Source: Calditrichota bacterium
GTDB lineage: Bacteria > Electryoneota > Electryoneia > Electryoneales > Electryoneaceae
Reading direction: 5' to 3'
NCBI GenBank assembly: GCA_018263585.1
Contig: JAANWZ010000106.1
Coordinates: 1 to 36,006, forward strand
Length of the DNA stretch: 36,006 bases
Shown: positions 25,768-32,274 of the stretch, one piece after another
How positions within the stretch are numbered: position 1 is the first letter of the stretch
Layout of the letters: each line of letters opens with the position of its first letter
Notes under the pieces: model-generated
Databases searched by the model: none
Told to the model about the DNA's origin: nothing
The model's input: the letters and a program-made list of their open reading frames with translations, nothing else
Made by a program: the position numbers and the translations under genes

Positions 25768-26658
25768 ATGTCGTTGGCTGAAGCGGCCGGTCCGGAGTGG
25801 TTGCGCAGGCATGTCAAGGAGGCGCTCGCGGAGGACCTCGGCGGGCGCGGGGACATCACTTCGCTGGCGACGATCGGCGAACGCGTGCACGGCCGCGCCG
25901 AGTTGATCGTGAAGGGGGACGGCGTGATCGCGGGCATCGACTGGGCAATCGAGACCGGCCGGCGCGCCGACCCGCCGGTTGACTGGGAGTTCTCCGTGCG
26001 CGACGGCGACCCGGTCACCGCCGGGCAGGTGGTCGCGCGGGTGACCGGCTCGGTGCGCGGAATCCTGCTCAGCGAGCGCACCGCGCTCAACGGACTCGGT
26101 CGGCTGAGCGGGATCGCGACGTTTGCGCGCCGGGCGATGGAACGGGTGCGCGGCACCGGCGCGGTCGTGATCGACACGCGCAAGACAACGCCGGGCTGGC
26201 GGCTCGCGGAGAAATGGGCTGTCCACTGCGGCGGCGCGGAAAACCACCGGGTCGGCCTCTACGACGAAATGTTGATCAAGGAGAACCACATCGAGGCGGC
26301 CGGCGGGGTCGCGGAGGCGATCCGCGCGGCGCGCGAATGGGTCCGGGCGAACGCGCGCGAGGCAGTCCCGATCGAGGTCGAGGTCGAGACTCTGGACCAG
26401 CTTTCCGAGGCGCTCACAGAGCGACCCGACCGGATTCTGCTCGATAACTTCCCGCTCGACCGGATGCTCGAAGCGGTCGCGATCAACGACGGCCGCTGTG
26501 TGCTCGAAGCATCCGGCGGGATCACGCTCGACACGCTCGCCGATGTCGCCGGGACCGGTGTCGACCGGATCTCGCTCGGAGCGCTCACCCACTCCGCGAA
26601 ACCGCTTGATCTCTCGTTGCGGATGCGGAAAACGTATCAGGGAGCGTTGAAAAAGTAG
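25768..26658 (+). CDS. nadC: Nicotinate-nucleotide pyrophosphorylase (carboxylating)
   Basis: A 296-aa quinolinate phosphoribosyltransferase of de novo NAD synthesis, converting quinolinate and PRPP to nicotinate mononucleotide. Diagnostic segments are EDLGGRGDITS at the N-terminus, RTALNGLGRLSGIAT, DTRKTTPGWRLAEKWAVHCGG, HRVGLYDEMLIKENH, VEVE, LLDNF, LEASGGI and the phosphate-binding GVDRISLGALTH. The length is normal. ATG 25768 has GGAGG eight bases upstream and follows the TPR gene by 18 bp, so it is probably in the same transcript. The other genes of quinolinate synthesis (nadA, nadB) are not nearby. Confidence 0.95.
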   Translation: MSLAEAAGPEWLRRHVKEALAEDLGGRGDITSLATIGERVHGRAELIVKGDGVIAGIDWAIETGRRADPPVDWEFSVRDGDPVTAGQVVARVTGSVRGILLSERTALNGLGRLSGIATFARRAMERVRGTGAVVIDTRKTTPGWRLAEKWAVHCGGAENHRVGLYDEMLIKENHIEAAGGVAEAIRAAREWVRANAREAVPIEVEVETLDQLSEALTERPDRILLDNFPLDRMLEAVAINDGRCVLEASGGITLDTLADVAGTGVDRISLGALTHSAKPLDLSLRMRKTYQGALKK

Positions 26659-26691
26659 CGCAAGCTCGATGAATCACCGACCGCCGGTGAC

Positions 26692-26827
26692 GTGTCATTC
26701 TGACGCCGCCGCAGGCGGCGGAAGAAGGTCCTGCACGCAGTGAAGGAAAACTCCGAATTATCAACAGGTTGACTGTTGAGGATGACAGTCAGCAAACTTG
26801 GACCTGCTTCACTTCGTTCAGCATGAC
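26692..26827. repeat. Two-armed inverted repeat element, copy 4 (REPIN-like)
   Basis: The left arm is GTGTCATTCTGA, a CGCCGCC/GGCGGCG hairpin with GCA triloop (26704-26720) and GAAGAAGGTCC (to 26731). The right arm starts GGACC (26800) and ends with the inverse repeat TTCAGCATGAC (26817-26827); it lacks a hairpin. The spacer contains an extra GACTGT/ACAGTC hairpin holding a partial terminal repeat (GAGGATGAC), as if a third arm had decayed there. It sits between nadC and the GH57 gene. Confidence 0.8.
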
Positions 26828-26891
26828 GGTCGATCACGCTTTTGTCAACAGTCTCGTATCAGCCCGATCGATGAACTACACGAGTGACCCG

Positions 26892-28613
26892 ATGACAAGC
26901 CAACCGTTCGGACGTTTCACGTTCGTGCTCCATTCGCACCTGCCGTACGTGCTCTCGCACGGGAACTGGCCGCACGGGATGGTCTGGCTCAACGAGGCGG
27001 CCGCGGAGACGTACATCCCGCTGTGGCGCGTGTTGGAAAACCTGCGCCGAGAAGGCCGCAGGGCGGCGGTGACAATCGGGTTCAGCCCGGTGCTCGTCGA
27101 ACAGTTGCGCGACTCCTCGTTCGCCGCCGAGTTCGATGATTACCTCGCACAGCGGCAGGAGAGCGCGCGCGAGGACGCCGCCGCGTTCCGCGTCGAGGAC
27201 GATCAGAGAAAGGCGCGTGTCGCGGAGATGTGGCGCACGTTCTACCGCGGAATCGCGGACGATTTCAACGGTCCGCTCGCGCGTGACATCGTCGGCGGGT
27301 TCAAACGCCTGCAGGACGAAGGCGTGATCGAGATCATCACCTGCGGCGCGACGCACGGCTACCTGCCGCTGCTCGCGACGGACGAGGCGGTGAACGCGCA
27401 GATCGAGCTCGCGGTCGCGTCCTACCGCAGGCATTTCGGCCGCGACCCTAACGGGATCTGGCTGCCCGAATGCGCGTACCGTCCCGGCTACCGCTGGAAG
27501 AGCCCGGTCGATCCGGACGACCCGGGATTCGATCGCGCGGGCATCGAGGAGATCGTGCAGCGGCACGGGTTGCGCTACTTCGTTGTCGATACGCACCTGC
27601 TGCGGGGTGGGAAGGCGGTCGGGGCCTACCTTGACCGGTTCGAAGGGCTGAAACGGCTGTGGGATCAATCGAGCGAGGATGTACGCGGCAGGCGTTACGA
27701 GGAGAAGAGCGAGCGGTCGCCGTACCGCCTGTACTGGCTCGACCGCACGGTCGGGGAGGACAAGCCGGACCCGGTCGCGATTCTTACCCGTGACAGCAGG
27801 ACGAGCCTGCAGGTGTGGTCGGGCGAATACGGCTACCCCGGTGACGGCAACTACCTCGACTTCCACAAGAAGCACTACCCGGGCGGGCACCGCTACTGGT
27901 GTGTCACCCGCGCGACGGCGGATCTCGGGGAAAAGGAGGAGTACGTCCCCGAGAACGTCGAGGGCCGGATCCGCGAGAACGCGGACCATTTCTACTCGCT
28001 GCTGCGGGACACGCTGTCGTCCGTCGAAATCGACCCCGGCGAGCGGTTCGTCGTGTGCCCGTTTGACACGGAGCTGTTCGGCCACTGGTGGTTCGAGGGG
28101 CCGCGCTGGATCGAAAACGTGCTCGCGCAGGTCGCGCGCTCGCGAGAGGTCGGTGGCGCGCACGGGTCCGACCTCGTGGAGACGGCCGAAGACGCGCCCG
28201 TCGTGCAAATACCCGAAGGTTCGTGGGGCGAGGGCGGGTTCCACTACATCTGGTTCAACGAGCAGACGGAATGGACGTGGCCGTTGATCCACGCGGCGGA
28301 AAAGGAGATGACGCGGCTCGCGCGCAAACACGCGAACGCGTCCGGCAAGCTGAATGAACTGTTGCAACAGCTCGCGCGCGAACTACTCCTGCTCGAGGCG
28401 AGCGACTGGCAGTTCCTGATCAGCACGTTCGCCGCGGCCGATTACGCCGAGCTCCGGTTCAACCTGCACAACAACGACTTCCGCTTCATCCGCAGCCTGA
28501 TCGACAAGCAGGCGGCCGGCGAGCCGATCGATGATGACGCGTGGCGCAAGTACGAGCGAATCCGCGAGCGTGATTCGCTGTTCCCGGACCTCGACATCTC
28601 GATGTGGGCGTGA
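26892..28613 (+). CDS. GH57 family 1,4-alpha-glucan branching enzyme
   Basis: About 573 aa. It opens with FTFVLHSHLPYV, the first GH57 motif (HxH). The catalytic nucleophile is Glu193 in GIWLPECAY and the proton donor is Asp392 in CPFDTELFGHWW. The C-terminal helical domain (DUF1957-like) is intact, ending in a WQFLIS...AEYA-like segment typical of GH57 branching enzymes. Such enzymes introduce alpha-1,6 branches into glycogen; amylase or 4-alpha-glucanotransferase activity is less likely given the C-terminal domain. The start is uncertain: ATG 26892 gives the usual short lead, ATG 26871 adds seven residues, and neither has a strong RBS. galT begins two bases after the stop. Confidence 0.87.
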   Translation: MTSQPFGRFTFVLHSHLPYVLSHGNWPHGMVWLNEAAAETYIPLWRVLENLRREGRRAAVTIGFSPVLVEQLRDSSFAAEFDDYLAQRQESAREDAAAFRVEDDQRKARVAEMWRTFYRGIADDFNGPLARDIVGGFKRLQDEGVIEIITCGATHGYLPLLATDEAVNAQIELAVASYRRHFGRDPNGIWLPECAYRPGYRWKSPVDPDDPGFDRAGIEEIVQRHGLRYFVVDTHLLRGGKAVGAYLDRFEGLKRLWDQSSEDVRGRRYEEKSERSPYRLYWLDRTVGEDKPDPVAILTRDSRTSLQVWSGEYGYPGDGNYLDFHKKHYPGGHRYWCVTRATADLGEKEEYVPENVEGRIRENADHFYSLLRDTLSSVEIDPGERFVVCPFDTELFGHWWFEGPRWIENVLAQVARSREVGGAHGSDLVETAEDAPVVQIPEGSWGEGGFHYIWFNEQTEWTWPLIHAAEKEMTRLARKHANASGKLNELLQQLARELLLLEASDWQFLISTFAAADYAELRFNLHNNDFRFIRSLIDKQAAGEPIDDDAWRKYERIRERDSLFPDLDISMWA

Positions 28614-28615
28614 CG

Positions 28616-29644
28616 ATGCACGCTGAGATGCGTCACGATCCGCTCCAGCGGCGCTGGGTGATCATCGCGCCGGAGCGGGGGATCCGGCCGACCGATTTCA
28701 CGACGCGCGACGACGAGGTCGAGGAGTTCGACCCGTTCGCCGAGGGCAACGAGCAGCACACGACGCCGGAGATCACAGCGGTGCGCAAGCCGGGCACGAA
28801 GCCGAACACTCCCGGCTGGACGGTGCGCGTCATTCCGAACATGTACCCCGCGTTCCGCATCGAAGGCGAGCTCAACCGGCGCGGCGACGGGCTCTACGAT
28901 TCGATGAACGGGGTCGGCGCGCACGAAATCGTGATCGAGACGCCGGAACGGTTCCAGGACATCCCGCAGCTTCCCGACGAACAACTGCGCACGATCGGGC
29001 TCGTCTATCGCGACCGGATCATCGACCTGTACCGCGACCGGCGGATCAAGTACGCGATCCTGTTCCGCAATCACGGGCGCGCGGCCGGGGCGAGCCTGTC
29101 GCACCCGCACACGCAGATCGCGGCGATGACTGTCACGCCGCTGCAAATCGCGATGGAGCTGAACGCGGCGCGCGCTCACTACCACGCGAAGGAGCGTTGC
29201 CTGCTCTGCGACATGCTCGTGCAGGAGAAGCAGCAGCGGGTGCGGCTCGTGCAGGAGACGGAGAAGTTCGTCGCGTTCTGCCCGTACGCGAGCCGGTTCA
29301 ATTTCGAGACGTGGATCCTGCCGCGGAACCACATGTATGACTTTCGCAAGTTGCCGGACGAGGATGTGCGCGAGTTCATGCTCATCCTGCGTGATGTGCT
29401 CGACCGGATGCAGGGGGCGCTGAAAGACCCGCCGTACAACTTCATCCTCGTCACCGCTCCGAACACGGAAACCCACGACCCGCGCCCGGCGCAATGGTCC
29501 ACGCTCGAGCTCGACTGGCACTGGCGGGTGATGATCCTGCCGCGGCTCGGCTCGCTCGCCGGGTTCGAGTTCGGCACCGGATTCCACATCAACAGCACCC
29601 CGCCGGAACAGGCTGCGGAACTGCTGCGGTCGGTTGAGGTGTAG
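28616..29644 (+). CDS. galT: Galactose-1-phosphate uridylyltransferase family protein
   Basis: A 342-aa HIT-superfamily enzyme exchanging UMP between UDP-glucose and galactose-1-phosphate, or a related nucleotidylyltransferase. It begins MRHDPLQRRWVIIAPERG after a few residues. Positions normally holding the zinc Cys pair (CPFCPGNE) read DPFAEGNE, with Asp39 and Ala42, so that site is lost. A second Cys pair, ERCLLCDM, is present downstream. The catalytic HxHxQ-type motif is SHPHTQ, and ILPRNHMYDF and FHINSTPPE are family-typical. It lies two bases after the GH57 stop and nine before the GT2 gene. Its UDP- or ADP-sugar specificity is open. Confidence 0.85.
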   Translation: MHAEMRHDPLQRRWVIIAPERGIRPTDFTTRDDEVEEFDPFAEGNEQHTTPEITAVRKPGTKPNTPGWTVRVIPNMYPAFRIEGELNRRGDGLYDSMNGVGAHEIVIETPERFQDIPQLPDEQLRTIGLVYRDRIIDLYRDRRIKYAILFRNHGRAAGASLSHPHTQIAAMTVTPLQIAMELNAARAHYHAKERCLLCDMLVQEKQQRVRLVQETEKFVAFCPYASRFNFETWILPRNHMYDFRKLPDEDVREFMLILRDVLDRMQGALKDPPYNFILVTAPNTETHDPRPAQWSTLELDWHWRVMILPRLGSLAGFEFGTGFHINSTPPEQAAELLRSVEV

Positions 29645-29652
29645 GGGAGACG

Positions 29653-30600
29653 ATGCTCCGCGACGCACCGTTCGCCAGCGTGCTCACGATCCATCGCGGG
29701 CCGACGCGTGACCTCGAGCGCATGCGAACAGCCCTGCTCGCGCAGAGCTACCCCGCGGATCGGTTCGAATGGGTGGTCGTCGATGATGCGAGCCCCGGGC
29801 CTCAGCCCGATTGGCTCGATGCGTGGCGCGGGCCGTTTTCGCTGAACGCGGTGCGCCTCGAACACAACGCCGGCCGGGCGGCGGCGCGGAACACCGCGCT
29901 GAGCACCGCGTCCGGCGAGATCGTCGCGTTCCTCGACAGCGACATGGAGCCGGTTCCGGTGTGGCTCGAGATGCACGTGCGCGCTGTGCTGGGGACAGGC
30001 GGGGTGATCGTCGGCCGCTACGACCTGCACCCGTCGCTGCCGTCGGACGCGTTCCTCCGCTACGCACACACCCGCGGCGTGCACAAACACCCGCCCGGCG
30101 CGTGCGTGCCCGGGCGCTATTTCGTCAGCGGCAACAGCGCGTTTCCGCGCGCGCTCCATGAGACGTACGGTGGTTTCGACGAACGGTTCACCGGCTGGGG
30201 CGGGGAAGACCTCGAATATGGGTTGCGTTTCGAACGGGCGGGCGTGCCGATTCACTACGAGCCGCGCGCGCGCTCGTTTCACGATCACCGCGTTACGTGG
30301 GAGCGGCAGGAGGAACGCTACCGCCGGTTCGGCCGGCACGCGCTCCCGCTGCTGCTTGCCAAGTATCCAGAGGCGGAGCACCTGCTCTCGCTGTCACGGT
30401 TGCGCAACGACCCAAGAGCTGGTTTCTTCCCCGGCATCGTGCAGCCGGCGGCGTTGCGCGCCGTGTGCCGGGAGTCCGCGTACCGGCGCGTGCGGGACGC
30501 CGTGCGCCGCGCGCCGAATGCGCCGTGGCCGGCGTTCGTGTTCGACTACATGGTGTTCCATCTCTATTCACGCGGATACGAGGGGGATTTCGGCCGATGA
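29653..30600 (+). CDS. Family 2 glycosyltransferase
   Basis: A 315-aa GT-A glycosyltransferase. It shows SVLTIHRGP at the start, VVVDDASPG for nucleotide-sugar binding, RNTALSTASGEIVAFLDSDMEP with the DxD metal motif, and GWGGEDLEYGLR, in which the ED pair provides the catalytic base in GT2/GT27-like enzymes. There are no transmembrane segments, so it is a soluble cytoplasmic transferase. The acceptor and donor cannot be read from sequence. ATG 29653 has GGGGAG upstream. It sits directly after galT, and its stop overlaps the folD ATG (ATGA). Co-transcription with galT suggests it acts on cell-surface or storage sugars. Confidence 0.88.
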   Translation: MLRDAPFASVLTIHRGPTRDLERMRTALLAQSYPADRFEWVVVDDASPGPQPDWLDAWRGPFSLNAVRLEHNAGRAAARNTALSTASGEIVAFLDSDMEPVPVWLEMHVRAVLGTGGVIVGRYDLHPSLPSDAFLRYAHTRGVHKHPPGACVPGRYFVSGNSAFPRALHETYGGFDERFTGWGGEDLEYGLRFERAGVPIHYEPRARSFHDHRVTWERQEERYRRFGRHALPLLLAKYPEAEHLLSLSRLRNDPRAGFFPGIVQPAALRAVCRESAYRRVRDAVRRAPNAPWPAFVFDYMVFHLYSRGYEGDFGR

Positions 30601-31487
30601 TGGCGGCGGACAGGCGGATTGACGGGAAGGCCGTGGCGGCGGCGATTCGCGCGGAGGTGAAGGAAGAAGTCGAACGGCGCGCGCGGCAGGGGAGGCAGCC
30701 CGGGCTCGCGCTCGTGCTCGCCGGCGACGACCCCGCCTCGAACGTCTATGTGAACATGAAGCAGAAGGCGTGCGAGGAGACCGGAATCCGCTCGCTCGTT
30801 GAACGGATGCCCGCCGCCACCGACCAGCAAACCCTGCTCGCGAAGGTGCGCGAGATCAACGAAGATGCGCGCTACCACGGCCTGCTCGTGCAGTCGCCGC
30901 TGCCGGACGGACTCGACGAGGACGAGGTCGTGCGCGCGATCGATCCCGGCAAGGACGTGGACGGTTTCCACCCGGTGAACGTCGGCCTGCTCGCGCTCAA
31001 CCAGCCGCGGTTCGTCCCGTGCACACCGCTCGGCGTGATCGAGCTGCTCGCCCGCTACGGCGTAGATCCGAGCGGGAAGCACGCGGTTGTCCTCGGCCGC
31101 AGCCACCTCGTCGGAATGCCGATGACCCTGCTGCTGATGCGCAAAGCGGCGGGTGGGAACGCGACCGTCACCGTCTGCCACAGCCGCACGCCGGACATCC
31201 CGGACCAGGTTCGCCGCGCGGACATCGTCGTCGCGGCGATCGGGAGCGCGGGGTTCGTGAAGGGCGACTGGATCAAGCGCGGCGCGGTCGTGATCGACGT
31301 CGGCATCAACCGGGTCGAGGACGCGTCCCGGAAACGCGGATACCGGCTCGTCGGCGATGTCGAGTTCGAGGCGGCGCATGAGCGTGCGAGCCTGATCACG
31401 CCCGTGCCCGGCGGCGTCGGCCCGATGACCGTCGCACTGCTGCTCAAGAACACACTGCTCGCGGAAAAGCTGCAGGCCGGCGGGTAG
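30597..31487 (+). CDS. folD: Bifunctional methylene-THF dehydrogenase/cyclohydrolase
   Basis: A 296-aa enzyme catalysing NADP-dependent oxidation of 5,10-methylene-tetrahydrofolate and hydrolysis of the methenyl product, feeding purine and methionine synthesis. The catalytic Tyr and Lys lie in VYVNMKQKAC, Gln in LLVQSPLP, Asp in KDVDGFHP, and the dinucleotide loop is GRSHLVGMP; TPVPGGVGPMTVA closes the active site. The length is standard. ATG 30597 overlaps the GT2 stop and follows AGGGGG; a second ATG at 30600 is equally possible. It is the last gene of the rightward run before the 787-bp repeat-rich gap. Confidence 0.95.
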   Translation: MMAADRRIDGKAVAAAIRAEVKEEVERRARQGRQPGLALVLAGDDPASNVYVNMKQKACEETGIRSLVERMPAATDQQTLLAKVREINEDARYHGLLVQSPLPDGLDEDEVVRAIDPGKDVDGFHPVNVGLLALNQPRFVPCTPLGVIELLARYGVDPSGKHAVVLGRSHLVGMPMTLLLMRKAAGGNATVTVCHSRTPDIPDQVRRADIVVAAIGSAGFVKGDWIKRGAVVIDVGINRVEDASRKRGYRLVGDVEFEAAHERASLITPVPGGVGPMTVALLLKNTLLAEKLQAGG

Positions 31488-31620
31488 GGCGACGGGCTGC
31501 GGGGATATGTAGCCCGGGGTCGCCGATCCCGGGGAAGGTGACTTGCGGGGAGGCGGACGCTTGCTCGCAACCTGTTATCCCTTTGGCTCAGCCGCGTGCA
31601 ACTTCGGAGGTGGCAAGCGT

Positions 31621-31810
31621 GTCATTCTGACTGAAGCCCGACGTCCGTTTGTCGGTCGAAGGGAAGTTTATCCTGAACGAAGTGAAGGGAAGGTCCGGGT
31701 TCGACAGGGGTGGAGGATACCATGAAACTCGTGAAATGACCATTGGGTAACTTGGACCTTCTTCACCCGCCTTCACGCATACAGACGCGTGAAGCCGGTT
31801 TCAGAATGAC
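31621..31810. repeat. Two-armed inverted repeat element, copy 5 (REPIN-like)
   Basis: A 190-bp element with ends GTCATTCTGA (31621-31630) and its inverse (31801-31810). The left arm has a GCCCGAC/GTCGGTC hairpin with loop GTCCGTTT (31636-31657), then a 34-bp stretch 31663-31696 identical to the reverse complement of 3959-3992. The right arm, from GGACC at 31754, carries a CTTCACGC/GCGTGAAG hairpin (31771-31794) with loop GTCTGTAT on the minus strand. The unique spacer is about 57 bp. Confidence 0.85.
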
Positions 31811-31930
31811 GGCTCGGCCGCCCGGATGTGATCGAAGTTCCGGCTCATGCGCGTGGCTGAGCGAACGGCACAATCGGATGCGCGCAAGTGAGATGCCGGG
31901 CCTTGCATGCCCGCAACCCCCTCCCTCGTG

Positions 31931-31954
31931 CCCGCACTTGCTTGCAAGTGCGGG
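31931..31954. repeat. Hairpin repeat CCCGCACTTGC/GCAAGTGCGGG
   Basis: An 11-bp perfect stem with a TT loop, preceded by CTCGTG. On the minus strand it is therefore a CCGCACTTG...CAAGTGCGG hairpin followed by GCACGAG, matching the family at 3341, 16637 and 32028 with a compensated base-pair change. Confidence 0.8.
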
Positions 31955-32025
31955 ACCAGCATGAACGGTCGCGAGATCCCTGCGACATCCCGGCTTCGCC
32001 GGCCTGTCACAGGGGCACCTGTTGG

Positions 32026-32126
32026 GTCCGCGTTTGACGAGCAAACGCGGGCACGAGTTCAGGTCCGCGTTTGACGAGCAAACGCGGGCACGAGTTCAGG
32101 TCCGCGTTTGAACGAGCAAACGCGGG
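32026..32126. repeat. Tandem array of three 37-bp hairpin units
   Basis: The hairpin CCGCGTTTG / CAAACGCGG starts at 32028, 32065 and 32102, an exact 37-bp period. Loops are ACGAG, ACGAG and AACGAG. The first two units end GGGCACGAGTTCAGGT; the third diverges after its stem. Hairpins GGGGACGCTTGC/GCAAGCGTCCCC (32133-32158), GCGGGC-AA-GCCCGC (32175-32188) and CCCCGCAG/CTGCGGGG (32216-32237) follow. The 787-bp gap 31488-32274 contains no gene I can support. Confidence 0.88.
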
Positions 32127-32274
32127 AGCTTCGGGGACGCTTGCTCGCAAGCGTCCCCCCTCGTCAGCATCCGCGCGGGCAAGCCCGCATGGCCTGTACA
32201 CGGGAACGCCGTCTCCCCCGCAGGCGGAGCTGCGGGGCTACAGCTACTGCGGAGTTCCCCCAACGGCACTGCGC

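Noticed and set aside
24073-26592. Minus-strand frame of 839 codons opposite the TPR and nadC genes
   Set aside because: It spans two real genes on the other strand, and its product is low-complexity Arg/Glu/Leu without motifs.
32026-32126. CRISPR array
   Set aside because: The 37-bp units are contiguous without spacers, there are only three, and no cas gene is present; the unit is a self-complementary hairpin.
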